Source: Lineus longissimus
Lineage: Eukaryota > Nemertea > Pilidiophora > Heteronemertea > Lineidae
DNA: 64,000 nucleotides
Assembly: GCF_910592395.1 (NCBI RefSeq)
Contig: NC_088319.1
Span: forward strand, 16,800,001 to 16,864,000
Direction: 5' to 3'
Positions 1 through 13,060 of this stretch are shown piece by piece. Within the stretch, counting starts at the first letter, position 1; the number at the start of each line of letters is the position of its first letter. Made by a program: the position numbers and the translations under genes. The notes under the pieces were generated by a model. The model was given only the letters and a program-made list of their open reading frames with translations, ran no database searches and was not told the origin of the DNA.

Positions 1-914
1 GTATACAACTATGAAAATAACAACCAACATCTATCACTATTTATCCTCACCCACGAACACTTCGTCGATCACTCTCTTACTTCATAAAAAGCGTCCCGCT
101 TTTTATCATTCAAGCCTCGGCGGCCCCCTTATTTTCAATTACCACCAATTGTCTCCACATCGAGCCACGCAATTCACCCATCGCTCCAACAACACTTCGC
201 CACGATGCATTTGTCATTATTTTTGGATGACATATTTTGTCCAAAGCGAAGATAGATCACACCCAAATGGATATAGTTGGCTTCACGGGGATGTAACCAT
301 GGCCATTGTCGTTAGTGCTTCTCTCAATATGATACGTTTTGTTCTGATGTGTGATTTCCTTACATATCGTCGAACAGAAAAAAGAATTTTGATGTCTGAT
401 AACCTTGAATGACATACTGATTATTCAGTTTTGTGAAGAGGCTGTAAATATAGAAGATCAATGTGTTAGCTTGCAGTTAGAGAAGGTTAGGGGTTTGGGT
501 CAGCGTTACGGCTAGACTATCCGAAAGAAGCAGACAGAATGCAGACATGCTATTTCTCGAACGAGCCGAGCCATGAAGTATCTGCCATTGTATCGGGGCC
601 AAATCACCAGCTGAATGTCTGTCACCTTTCCACAGTCAACAGCGAACACTCTTACAATCCGCGCTCCCTGATCGGACATATGGCATCCAGGAGAAGACGT
701 GAAGTCCATCTTGATTTCCGCTGAGGTTTCATGGCTAGCTCCACCACAATCAACGTTGTGACGGGATCAATACTCGACGAAGAGGCTCCCTGGTTGGGAT
801 TCAATGCTGTCGACACCATCATGAATTGTTGATCGCAATCTTAGTCCAGAAGCTGCTCGTCATATTGTTGCTGATTTGTCTGCTTTTTAAGCTATGAACT
901 TGAAATGAAATGAT
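1..914. other. Intergenic, no gene seen
   Basis: Only short open frames with no recognisable domain, and no convincing splice-site pairs. The stretch ends at a tandem array. Confidence 0.5.
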
Positions 915-1297
915 TTTCATTTGAGGAGGGGCTCCAGACTCCTCTCGTTCTAAAGATCGAACCTTCAGTTCACCCTGGGCGGGGCCCTCTTTCATTTGAG
1001 GAGGGGCTCCAGACTCCTCTCGTTCTAAAGATCGAACCTTCAGTTCACCCTGGGCGGGGCCCCTCTTTCATTTGAGGAGGGGCTCCAGACTCCTCTCGTT
1101 CTAAAGATCGAACCTTCAGTTCACCCTGGGCGGGGCCCCTCTTTCATTTGAGGAGGGGCTCCAGACTCCTCTCGTTCTAAAGATCGAACCTTCAGTTCAC
1201 CCTGGGCGGGGCCCCTCTTTCATTTGAGGAGGCGCTCCAGACTCCTCTCGTCCTAAAGACCGAACCTTCAGTTCACCCTGAGCGGGGCCCCTCTTTT
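915..1297. repeat. Tandem array, 5 x ~76 bp
   Basis: Five head-to-tail units begin near 918, 993, 1069, 1145 and 1221 (periods 75, 76, 76, 76). The first four are nearly identical; the fifth carries several changes (GGGGCTCC to GGCGCTCC, GTTC to GTCC). Each unit is GC-rich within AT-rich flanks and contains self-complementary parts: GAGGAG pairs with CTCCTC in the same unit, and CCCCTC at a unit end pairs with GAGGGG at the start of the next. No open frame of note runs through it. Confidence 0.95.
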
Positions 1298-2073
1298 CCA
1301 ACATTTTTGGATCTGTCACTCACGAGTCGCAGACAGTATCCAATATCCTATTACAGGCGAAAATCTATCTCAGGCTCCCCGTATCGACGTCCTCTACAGT
1401 AATAACACACCCCGCAGAGAAAGAATTCAATTATACCACATCAACTGTTTACGCTCCTATACATTCTCCCAAAATACTGGTAACCAATTTCCCATCAGAA
1501 AAAAACCTTCCCGCCGTCAGATAATACCTGTCATCACGCTGACCACAGCGAAATGATTTCGCCGTCTTGTGTGATCTTACAGCATATCGTCGCTTTCAGG
1601 TAAAAAAAGGTATAGGTTTCTGGAGATATAAACAGGAGCGTTCTATCATTGGTATTTTTTATATTGACAGGACTGGTGTCATTGCCACAAGACATGCGGC
1701 TGAATAGCTGCTATTTAGATGAAACAAATCGCAGGTGCGATTTCTCACAATTAAGGCCTGGATCCCACTGAATCATTTTTCCGCTGGAGGGTTAGCGTCT
1801 CTTGATTACAGTGGCCACATGCCGCGCCAACGAGTAATCTAAAATACTAGTACCAAATACCTCTTGAGCCAACTTTAATTTTTACACTTCGGCAACCGCT
1901 CTAGAAAAGGCTCAAGTAGGACGAGTCAAGCATTAACTGCAAGATGTCGTTCTTCTTAATGATGTTTAAAACATACATATTCATTGCTATCAACTGTTGT
2001 TGCTGTATCATGGACTGTCTAACGTTTACTAGAATATCCCCCTTCCTGCCTTCTGTCATCAACACAGCTACAT

Positions 2074-2105
<32 letters not shown>

Positions 2106-2374
2106 TAAGACCCACAACAGGAGCAAACCATCAGCCTACTGATGTACTGAGGATGTCGAAAACTTAACAGCTTACACCTTACAATGAGAGCAACATGGGC
2201 CATTAGCACACCAACATGTTCTAGGGATGTCGAAACCTTAACAGCTTACACCTTAGTATAACACAGGCTCCCATCTGATGCGGACATCCGCTTTCATTAG
2301 AATGTCGCAGGAGATTACTAGTAGCCATCATCCCCTGGTGACGATGGAAGTCCGCCTGATCTTGCTATCCTAAA
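1298..2374. other. Intergenic with one microsatellite
   Basis: No coding signal recognised. It contains the GT/poly-G tract listed separately. Confidence 0.5.
2073..2104. repeat. (TG)n followed by 17 G
   Basis: A short TG dinucleotide run passes directly into an uninterrupted run of 17 G (2088-2104). This is a simple repeat whose exact length is likely to be unreliable in assembly. Confidence 0.9.
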
Positions 2375-2830
2375 CGCTTCCGCCAGCTGGTGTCGTAAGA
2401 TGACAGGATGTCATCACCAAAACACGCAAGTCATTTCCTGGTGGACTGAACAACAGTCTAGTTGGTAACACATCTAAGATTCGGTATCGTTGACAGGAAC
2501 CGAGTTGGTGCAGATAATTAGATCCTCGGCCAACTGAGATTGCTTCCGCGAGTTCGCAGGATAGCATCACTGAAACATCCAAGTCGTTTACGAGAGGAAT
2601 GACCAACAGTTGTGATGGTTGCACATCTCAGGTTCTGTATCATCATTTGGCTCCAGACAGGAACTGAGTCGTAGGTTTCTACATGGTGAAATGATTGGAT
2701 CTCAGCCCATCTGAGATTGCTTCCGCCAGCTGTTCATAGGGTATCATCACCAAAACATGCAAGTCGTTTACTGGAGGGATAATCAACAGAATTGTCAGTA
2801 TGTATCTCGGAATCTGTCTCACAGCCAACT
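2375..2830. repeat. Diverged tandem repeat, ~170 bp, about 2.7 copies
   Basis: The phrase (T/C)GCTTCCGCCAGCTG-like recurs at 2375, 2541 and 2718. In the same order after it come variants of CATCACCAAAACA, CAAGTCGTTTAC, CAACAG, ACATCT and a CTGTATC-like segment. Spacings are 166 and 177 bp. The copies carry many substitutions and indels, so the series is old. Stops interrupt all long frames, so I do not call it coding. Confidence 0.75.
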
Positions 2831-5740
2831 AGTAATATTGCAAGCCAGATTTCAATCTGGTTGGGTGTGGAGAAAAACCGAGGAAAGGATGGGTATGACA
2901 GGGCTACGAATCCGCCTGCTAGAGATATCATAATCACAAAATCTATTCCTTCTGTTCATCCCGTGTGCTCTTTTTCGTGTCGTATGAACACAGCTGGACA
3001 TTTTTATTGAAAATCTCATCATTTATTCATCTTCTCGTGATCACGGTGCCGCTGGACAATTTATTTTGTAAATAGGTTTTATAATAATCAATAGCACTGC
3101 CTCAACTTGATGTAGAGACTTCGTAATCATCCAGCTGGGAATTTAAATCCATGTGCTGGTTTGATAACTGATTTTGTTTCTTGGGTTGTGGTCAAGACAA
3201 TGGTAACAGAGGTATATGCATTTATGTGCTCGGAAGCTTAGGTGACTGTCATTTGCTACCTATCCTTGTAGTGCAGTCATTAATGTGTAGGCTACATACT
3301 ATAACAGCCCTGGAAATTGTAGGCTATCCTTAAAAGGTCGTAGTTCTGAGATTTGATGCAAACATTTGATGCCATGATTTTCCCCGTCAACAATCCTCTA
3401 CACACATATAAAAGTCAATAGAATATCGTTCTCCATTTGGTTGAAACCTGATGATTGTTAGCCGATCGTGTCATCAGCAACATTTTCATTTTTCAATCGG
3501 CATCATCACAGGATATATCTTAGCCATAAAAATACGTTTTACCACCTCATTTAAATGTCATGTTTGACAAATCTCTTTAAAACGTGTTATAAAGTGCAAT
3601 AACATGACAGTCGGAAATGGCATGTTATACATAGATGACTCATTTCCCAAGCTAATACATATATCACAAGTTCAGTACATCCTATCTTTAGACGGGATTG
3701 GTTAGAATTTCAATTTTAGATATTAAAACTTAGGTAAAGAGGAAGAGAGAGAAACATTAGTTGCTATTCTGATCGTGTCAAACGTATCATAAGGAATTAG
3801 CTTTCAGAGAATTATAAAGATAGCACAGGTACGAAGTGACAACATAAAAAATGCATTTATCAGATTTTCCAAATAACAAATGATGTTTTCCGAGTCAGAG
3901 AGGAAGGCTACCAGACATGATGTAACTTGCCGTTAAATTGCCATTGATGAATATAGGGTTGTTGCTCTCGACGCCAGATTTCTTGTTGAAGGTGAGAGGG
4001 ATGACATTTTTTCCCAAAATAACGCACTTTGAGAGGTTTTTCGGTTCATCCAACAGATGACAGATGACCAGAGACCTTGCTGCTACATGTAGAGTAATCT
4101 TTGGGAATGACCAGAGACTATGAAGAATATCAGACAGGTCTCTGCTACTTTAACCAGATAACCAGAAGAGGCCAATGCACGAAACTGGCACGATTCCCTC
4201 TCGAGAGGTACCGTGAAGAACATCAAGGAATCTGGTTGATTTGTTGATCATCCCACCACCAAATCGCAGAATCACTCAAATGCGTTCAGTTCTTGGCTGT
4301 CCAACCAATGCGATTGAGTGACTAGCTGGGCCACCCATGCTCTCTCAGTTCCCGTACTTTTTATATGAATACTGTAGTTGCGATTTTTGAGACGTGGGCT
4401 TGGGATTCAAGATGTAACCTAGTGTATCAAGAGTCATTCTGGCCGAGACTCTGAATTAAACGAGCCGAGAACAGACGAGCAGCAAATCCAATGGATCCCT
4501 CATACGCTAACTTATACCTAGACGTGCCTTTCTTAAACATGCCCATCATCGGTCTTGGCATGGCATCATATCGTTAAGCGGTGCGCTGCCCTGCACCTGT
4601 TCGCAACAGTAAGGTCCCATTCCTCTCCCCTACACTTGCTAAGGTTAAACATTCCCCATGTTCTTGCAATTTATTAACTATGATCGAGTGCAAATTACAC
4701 TCCACGTGACTCCAGGTCTATTCCTGGTACGTGTACCTTTGGATAGAGATGGGTAACATCTTAGGCTTGTTACTCTAAGGTAACACGAAAGCCAGCATAT
4801 CGTCATATAGCTATCAACAGCAGTTAACTTATATTAGGGAATGTGCATGCCTACCAGGAATAGTTGCAACAGGATGGCTGTCGTAATGACCATCTCAATT
4901 CAAACCATACAAAAACAATTGACAAGAAATTTGTCGTTCTAAAATGAGTCATCTGCCTAGGTACCATTTCTCAGTGCCTGGTGTAGTCAGCTATGATGCA
5001 TTTGCCGAAAAATCTACCAGAATGTTCCACAAACTGACCTATTTAGCATATATCTAGAGAACCAAGTTTCTCTCATCTGCTGGTACATTTATTAAGAGCA
5101 CGCCACTTTGAAGACAAGAGAATTGGATCGCATTTTTGTTGCTTTATATTAACGCTGTGACTATCCAGATGCAGCGCTTGTATCTAACTTGGTGACCGAA
5201 TTTCCGCCCAGTGATTCTAATGACTGCTTTTCTAGCATCCAAAGCAACACAACCGACGTCTACGCCACACCACACAAGATACCAGGAGGCTAGTAAGTTG
5301 ACTTTGTGTTAATATGCAGCAACTGATTGTTTGCAATACTCTCATGTTCGCTTCGAGCAAATGTTTGTAATGAATGTCTGTATTGAATTGAAAGGCATTG
5401 TCTCATTCCTGTGCAGATAGTTTTCTTATACAGAACATCCAAAATAAGGCATTAAGACAAACTTTTGAATAGCAAAGATGTTCAATATCCGTCGTGCCAA
5501 TATATAAAGGAAGAAACTTTTTTCCCTTCAGGAAGAACCACAGGGAAAGGCAATGATGTAGATTTTTAAAGGCAGAACAGAGGGGGTTCAGTTTGTTGGT
5601 GACCTTCTCCTGTTTGACTGTTTTGCACAATTGAATAGGAATTTCTGTCTAGTTTGCATTCGTGATAAAATGTTCCTCTTACGTGCTCAGAGTCAATGTT
5701 CTGTGAGATAGCAAAGAGACTTATCGGCGACTACGTGTAC
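2831..5740. other. Intergenic, nothing recognised
   Basis: AT-rich sequence with stops in all frames and no repeat or RNA gene that I can identify. Confidence 0.5.
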
Positions 5741-5924
5741 TTTAGTCTGCCCCACCTGCCTCTAGCCGATATTCATCGCCTCCATCTTTAGTCTGCCCCA
5801 CCTGCCTCTAGCCGATATTCATCGCCTCCATCTTTAGTCTGCCCCACCTGCCTCTTACCGATATTCATCGCCTCCATCTTTAGTCTGCCCCACCTGCCTC
5901 TAACCGATATTCATCGCCTCCATC
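5741..5924. repeat. Tandem array, 4 x 46 bp
   Basis: Units start with TTTAGTCTGCCCCACC at 5741, 5787, 5833 and 5879, with an exact 46-bp period. Differences are confined to one or two bases (CTAGCC, CTTACC, CTAACC). The near identity implies recent expansion. Confidence 0.96.
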
Positions 5925-6558
5925 TTTTGTATTCCAGCTGCAGACCGTGATTGCATTCTCGGCTCCCAAACATCTTTAATACAATCACTGCTGGGTAAAT
6001 GGTACAAGATCGATGGTGCACTATCCAGGGACAGCATGTAGAAGCATTATCTAACATGTTGAGATGTAGTGTATCGATTGGGAGGCACGGGCGTAATCTT
6101 GTCTTGGATCGGTTCAAGAGGAGTGGGTGTCCACACAAGGAAATGATGCAGGGTGCAATTGGTCTCTTTAAGGTTGTTGAGAAGGACGATTGAAGGGTTT
6201 CTGGGGAAAGCAATGTACATGGGACAGCTGATGACGCCTTGTGCCAATATTCAGAGAACACACATTCTTGGAGCGAACACAATACGTACAACTGAACTAA
6301 ATCAAATTTTTACATAAGACAGGACTGTTTACGAATAAAGCTCCCAGCCAGAACGGGATTAGCCGTCACGGTTGTTCTTCAGTTGGGTGAATGCGCCAGC
6401 GCAATTAATGAGAACTACTGATTAATACAATAGTGACATGTTAACAATGGAGACATTGACCACACAATACAGTACTCATTGTATGGCGTTGGTTAAATAC
6501 CCTGGGTAATTGGGAAGAGCTTACTCTTGTTACCCTTTGTGAAAGAGAGAAGTCAGAC
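5925..6558. other. Intergenic, nothing recognised
   Basis: Several short overlapping open frames lie on both strands at 5.9-6.3 kb, but no domain, splice-site pair or known motif stands out. Confidence 0.45.
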
Positions 6559-6835
6559 TTGGTGTATGGGGCACTCTTCACTTGCTCGTATGCTTTACGC
6601 CAGGCAAGAAGGCAGTGGCTGGTTGGTTTGGCTATCGGAGTGGTAATTTTTAATCATCTTGATGGTTATTTCTTACTACTTTTATGGCTTGATCGGCTGG
6701 TTTTGCCCTTTCACCAGTGTGTGTTGTCATGTGCTGTATGCGTGTATTTATATGTATATTCGATATTGTATTGTCATTTGATGTGAGATCGATCAATAAA
6801 AGGTTCTTATTTACTTACTTACTTACTTAATTTGC
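6559..6835 (+). mobile_element. Probable 3' end of a non-LTR retroelement or retroposed copy
   Basis: A short open tail ends at TGA (about 6784). It is followed within 15 bp by AATAAA (from about 6795) and then a tetranucleotide run, (TTAC)n, ending near 6835. A polyadenylation signal directly followed by a simple 4-bp repeat is a common 3' end for CR1/RTE-type retroelements of marine invertebrates (family knowledge). No reverse transcriptase motif is visible upstream, so at most a truncated copy is present. Confidence 0.4.
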
Positions 6836-9130
6836 TTACTTATTCAACAGGCTGGCGGCGGATCAACCAGTCGCAACAGAAAGAGCAACCAGCGGGGGTC
6901 GAGCCTTTACCACTACATGGAATCGGGTGTTACTCAGTGAATAGAAAGATACAAGACCGGCTCATCCAATTATCTGCATCTGACAATCAATAGCATACTT
7001 TGGTTACACAGCAAGCTATCCACTTTCTCCGCGTTATTCCTTTCAATGAAACCATTTACTCTACAAAGATTTTCAATAATGGTTTCCTAATCACGAATGC
7101 AAAGCTAACGAAATTGTCAAATCATAAAATGTTGAGCAAAACGAAAATGTCCCATCACGAATACAGAGCAGAACGAACTAACATGTGATATGACCAATTA
7201 GGAAATGTCATGCACTAGAAATATGAAACTCCCATCATCCAACACCACGACAATAAGACTGAACCACCCTAAGAGACCTACCTCAACCAACACAAGCAAT
7301 GCACTTTATCCAATTACAAATACTCAAGTATCAACCGCTGATTGTCCAAATCAGGAAATGTCAGAACGATTTACGAAGCTCCTTTAATTTCAATGTTACA
7401 TCATTAACGTCAATTTTACAATTCAGTTGGTTAACTTGATGTTATTAGCTTCATCAGATATGAATTGAGGAGGGTTGCCGTTGACATTAGCTAGATAAGG
7501 TTACTCTTTAGAATACAGTTGATATTTTTCTATAGGGCACTCACGTTTCTTCTACGGTTAATTGTTGATCAGCCAGTACAGAAGACGCTGGAGGAAATAT
7601 GTTGGAGGCAGATGCTCTTAGTGGAGTGAAAAGCTTAAGAACGTATTGTATGGGAGAGTCATCGCCGGCGAAGATGTAGGCGTGCCCTTCAGACAGAATC
7701 TGCAAGGCTGTTGCAGTCCTTTTATTGCCACCCTTGATACGTGGACAAGTGGGTGCCAATGACGTTGGTTTTTGTGTTGTATTGCTGCCGTCTTGGAGAC
7801 CGATAGAAAAAGCACCATTCGATGAGGACCCCTTGACAATAAACCTAGCTACGGACCTGGCATATCACTCAAAAACAGTCATAACATATTGACAAAATGT
7901 TCTGTCAACCTTCCCCAATGAATATAATCAGAACCGTGGCTTTCAGATAGTTGGCAACATAATCCACGGAGAACATGCAATATAGATTATCGATGTTGAC
8001 TGACTTGATGTCTTGTTTGTACCCAGCAAACAATTTCAAGCTACCGAAGCTTCTATTTGTTGAGGGTGAGGGGAAGCAGGGGAAAAGACGTGGTAAATAG
8101 CACCTACATGTAGGCTAGACTAATTGAATTTACCATTAACAACACCAATCGTCTATAGTCAAGGGACGTACTGATGAAACACTCAGGAAAACAATGTTGA
8201 TTCAAGTAGAGAGCTAATGTAACTAGCAGAGAGGTTTCAGGGAAACCGGGTTGGAACAAGCTACATGATGAGACTACCTCAGTGTAGCTTATTATTTTGA
8301 TACCCTCTGAACCCCTGCATGATTTGATGGCCTTGGTCTATTATATCTTCCAGCAAAAGTCTAATAACTGGCTGCAAGTACCGGTATTAGTACAGAAAAA
8401 GGGTCAAGAGTATTTTGCTTTCTTACTTGACCAAGCTGATACTAACCACTCTTCAGCAGTTGCTTACCTGTAACGAGAAAGAAAAAGAAAATATAAACTT
8501 GTTGTTAAACTTTACAAAATTATTTTCGCCAAGATATTTTTACTGCGATTACTCATTCAGACTCGAGGGAAACTTGATGGGTTACGTAGCTACAAGCTTA
8601 GTCTGATTCTATATGAAAAATAGGGTCAACATGAGTTCCTGTTTACACTAATTCTGCAGAAATTTAATTAAGAAATGTCAGTGGTGTTCTAAAGCTCCCT
8701 TAATCTAGTTTGATCCCATGCACAACACCAAGTAATAAACATTCGATAATCACCTCTTATCCTTTAAAAGCCATGTCAATATGTTTTCAGTTTTAGTTTT
8801 TTGCTTGCAGACATTCTATTAAAATCAGTTGGGTGAACTTTTTTTTTATTCGGTTAACCTCAAATATGTGGACAAAGTACATGTAGACCATACCTCGTTC
8901 AAATTTTAAGACGTTTTTTTTTGTCTCACTCAATTTGACTAGAGATTCGTGTCGAGTAATTGACCATGTTTGATTTTATGCATACATGTCTGTTTATAGC
9001 CTAGGCCTTTGTACAGCCAGACACGAGCCGTTGTCGTTCTTTTCGTGTTATTGTTTAGGTCTATTGGGTGATATTAATGATTACGATGGACTGAGAGGAT
9101 ATATGCCAACGCGAGTTGTAGCCAGGTGTA
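6836..9130. other. Intergenic, nothing firm
   Basis: A minus-strand open frame of 72 codons at 7541-7759 has a fairly protein-like composition but no recognised domain or convincing splice sites. The rest is AT-rich and non-coding in appearance. Confidence 0.4.
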
Positions 9131-9300
9131 ATGTTTTTGAGTGTTTCTATTTTTGAGTGTTTCCCCTCATTGTTTGGGAACGCTAAAAGATAGATTGACA
9201 AGTTTTTCTGTGTTTCCCCCTATTGAAAAGTCGTGGTCTCTCTAGCTGCCTATTGTCTGGAAACACTGACACATGGGAAACAACCACAGATGTTACACCG
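9131..9300. repeat. Dispersed repeat, GTTTTTGAGTGTTTC family, copy 1
   Basis: Contains GTTTTTGAGTGTTTC, ATTGAAAAGTC and GGAAACACTGA in that order, the same set and order as at 36.5 and 38.9 kb and partly at 40.0 kb. The terminal GTGTTTCC and GGAAACAC are complementary, suggesting a small element with inverted ends. Confidence 0.6.
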
Positions 9301-12300
9301 GCCTAATAACATTTTCTGTGAGTGGTCTAGGAACATAATATACTCAAGAAACAGAAAATGTGTTTGGATCATTCCTTACTCAAACAGTTATGTATAAACT
9401 TGCAAGCCAAAATCACGCATTGTCCCGCGAAGGGCTCGGCAGCCAGAGTATCCACCTGCCTAGCTGTTGATGTAATTGAAAATTACTTGAAGTGAAAAAC
9501 AAGCTCATGACTTGACACGGAGAGGCTAAATCTAGATCAGTCAAAAAGCCTTAGTTGCCCAATTTAAATAGTTGGCAAAATGCATGGTATTAGTTTTTTT
9601 ATGAATGTTATTCAGCACACAATATCGTTAGAGTACCCATGGAGGTAATACCTCCATGGAGTACCCAACAATACAAAACGATTTTCTACCAGCGGTTAAT
9701 GATTTAGAGGTACACGGTCACAGAAAACAAGTTTAGGCAAAGGTGAAGTTTGTTGGTCAAGTTCCACTTAAAGGCATGCATACATAGGTTGGTTAAGGAA
9801 GCTACCCCATTTCCCAGATCTCAGAAATTGTAAGCTTTATGTATACATCTCACATTCTCAACAGAGTATGCCTTAGATCGACCCCAGAATTATTATGCTC
9901 CTGAACTAACAAACGCTGTTAACAAATCACAATTACCCAAGATTCTCCAGTTAATAGTGATCAGAACGCCTGTCATTAAAAGTGATACATTATTGCCTAC
10001 CACCGATGGCAGAGGATACGTGGTATATTGGCTGCTTTATTACAAGAATATGGATCTGTGCAAATAGTGTCTGGCAGCAAATGAAACATTACCAAGTTTC
10101 ATTGCAATCATGTTGAGGAAACATTTGCTCCAGTTTGTAGAATGGCGTCCAATGTGTGGGTTTCTACATGTATTGACTTGACATGTACATGAGTTTTATT
10201 GGCAAGTTATGGTGGACAATCCGTAGTTTCTGCCCAAGCAAGTGAGTAAGAGCCATTGCTTGATATTGGCATCTTGAGAAACTTCCTCACAACTCACTGT
10301 TTCTTTTCGGCGTAGACCCAGTGACATCCTCTTTCCCATTCTCCGAAGCAGACATAATATAACAGCATAATCTGCCTGCCAGTACGGAGGACCACGGAGG
10401 ATACCACTTTCCACTGCACCACAACCAAACTGGAAAACATCGCCACACTTCACGACATCCTATCCTGACGGAAGACATGGCAGACCCGACAAGAACATCT
10501 AATCAATAATCCACTCATGACTTATGACAACATGGCCTGGTAAAAAATCCATCACTCTTCGAAAGTAATCCCGAAAATTGATTTTTTTTTAAACCTTGAG
10601 TGAAAACGATTGTTTATTTTCGGACTGGGCATATTGGGAGTGCTTACAAAAGCGACAGATGGGCGATTCGTTGTGCATTCAGTACAAATAAAGCCTGTTG
10701 GGCGAAAAGAATTAGCTGCGTTTTTCATCTTGAGGACTTGCATGTTTGTGAAGCCATAGAATAGAATAGGCTACGACCTAGAACCTCACACTTCAAAGTA
10801 ATATGTTTTGGCAGGAACGTATACTGGAATATAGTGCTTTATTGGATGACATGGCAAACATATTTTGCCATATCCAGGGATGTCGTTACCATTTTATCTT
10901 AGACAGCTGCAATTATTGTCTCCCTACTACGCCTTTTGATATACTCCACCACTTCTTGTTGTTTACACGGATTTTCACTTTCCCTCTGCCTCAGGATAAA
11001 ATAGTGACATTACTGACACTGTCTCTTTCTTATAGCCATGCAGAGAGAACCGCAGACGCCGGTTACGCAGTACACAGCTGTATAGTATACTAGCATAGGA
11101 CTGGCAACTTCATCAATCAATTTTGAAGTCAGACGGGAAAATCAATGAAATGTTGAAATAGCATGGTTAGGCTACTTTAGTATGAAATGCCGTTTCTGCA
11201 CCTGGAGACTATTGGGATAAGACGAATCGGCAATAAATGATGTGTTTGGACTTAGGTTTGGATAAAAACAGGTTGCTCTTATAGTTAATCAATATCCTAC
11301 AGTTTCTGAATATTTAAGGGAGACTACATGACTGTTTGCATACTGCACTATACCTTAAAGATAATGCATAGAACTGAACTAGAGAGGTCTATCACCTGAC
11401 TACATACATGGAAGAATTCTGCAATAGATATATCATTTTACATCAAAGATTTTATCATTTCATAGAGATTCACAGGTAACGTTCCCATTCGCATATCATG
11501 ATATCAAATGTTTAATTACACTGCGTATACTCTAATTAACTGAGCAGCAGATGTCAAAGTCATTTTTAACACAAATTTATAATTTCATACCAATTTACAT
11601 CATGCGCATGTCTGATCAGTTCTTACAAATTTCGGTTAGATTTCATTTCATTTCCATATCAAACAGGTGCATTGCTTATTTCATATATTAGTGTACAGAT
11701 GGCCGTGTCATCCTGATGCAACTAAATATGTTGTTGTCCACGTTAATTTTGCTCGAAGCTGGCCTGAAAATTCCTATATAACGTACTCATACGATTACAT
11801 GGCTTAACAGGGATGCCTACAGCTCAAAGTAATGCGAAACAACTTCACTAACGATTTTTTTTAAATTTTGACTCTAAATTTTCCATGTTGCAGTATTTAT
11901 TGTGCATTCACACGTAAATGCACATGGGTCAACTCACCTGATGTGCAACTGACTATAAATTGGAATCATTGTAATATTATTCTGGATGCAACCGAATAAT
12001 TGATTGATAGACTGGCATGTTATGGTTTGGCTTACCCTAGGGAGAGGTAATGCATACGGGATTTAATTTTTAACAGTTTCAGAGATAAATGCGTGTTCCA
12101 TTATTTGCAAGTAATAAACTACGATCAAGCATCTTTTTCTGATTCATTTCTGAAATTGAATTATTTAGATAAAATACATCTAGATCCGGCCTGTAAATTG
12201 AGCAATTCCAAACTGGACATAATTGAACTATTACATAGTTATTCCTAGCGATTCATCACCGAAATGATATTGGTAAATATCTCTGTTGGTGATCTGCAAA

Positions 12301-12939
12301 TAAGTATACTGCACACTTCATAGCAAATACGAATCGTGCCACTCATATATTTCTATGAAAAACATCATCTTGCGGCGATAATGTGAAATTATTGAGAGGA
12401 TTTTTTTCTTAATATTTATTTGCTATTGTGTCCATTGAAATAGTTCAAGTCCCAATTACAAACAGATATTAATGTTAAGTGACAACATGCTTGTAGTAGT
12501 CAGTGTCGAGTCAAATTCTGCCAAGTGTTTGTATATCAAGGGAACTCTTGAAAGCCCCACCGAAGAAATGTAATAGTGTGCACGTTTATACTCTATTGTG
12601 TACAAAATTACTATGTCTTTCCTTCTAAAATAAGGTAGTATCTATCTTTATGTTATACCACCGACATTCTAGTACAGTCTATATCATAGTGCTATCAAGA
12701 ACTAGGGACTTTATACGACATTTCATCAACCAATCCACCCCCTGGATCTACTTGCTTCCTACCCTTTAACAAGAAAGATGTCCCTTGAATCATCCAACTT
12801 TCCAATTCAACCTTAGTCTCCCGGCCAAATAAAACACCGACTGTCACCATAACGCAACATGTAGCAGCAATAACTAATAATTCATGAAAGACAAAATGAA
12901 GGATTAAGACTCAGCAGATTGTGATACGAGCCAGCTTCC
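9301..12939. other. Intergenic, AT-rich, one palindrome
   Basis: No supported gene. A near-perfect 23-bp palindrome at 9637-9659 is listed separately. Short frames at 10.2-11.1 kb have no recognisable features. Confidence 0.45.
9631..9667. repeat. Perfect palindrome inside a 9-bp direct repeat
   Basis: CCATGGAGGTA and its exact reverse complement are separated by one base (9637-9659). The block is flanked by two copies of GAGTACCCA (9631 and 9659), each overlapping the palindrome end. It could be a protein-binding site or a small insertion footprint. Confidence 0.7.
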
Positions 12940-13060
12940 ACCACGCGCCCAATCAATCAATCAGACCTTAATTAACCAATCAATGGCTAATTACACCCTT
13001 GATTGGAACCCGCATGCAGGGCATCCAGTAGTTAATTGATTTCATTTAAGTCGCCACACG
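12940..13060. promoter_or_regulatory. Cluster of homeodomain/PBC-like sites, possible enhancer
   Basis: Within about 120 bp there are overlapping CAATCAATCAATCA repeats, TTAATTAA (12968-12975), CCAATCAATGG, CTAATTA, TTGATTGG and TTAATTGATT. TGATTGA/T and TAATTA cores are bound by PBC/Exd and Hox-type homeodomains (established). No gene is identified nearby, so a regulatory role is inference from motif density in AT-rich DNA. Confidence 0.3.

Noticed and set aside
7541-7839. Overlapping minus-strand frames with an FAGDD string, considered as reverse transcriptase
   Set aside because: The string is not in the RT active-site context (Y/F-x-D-D with surrounding hydrophobic residues), and no other RT blocks are present.
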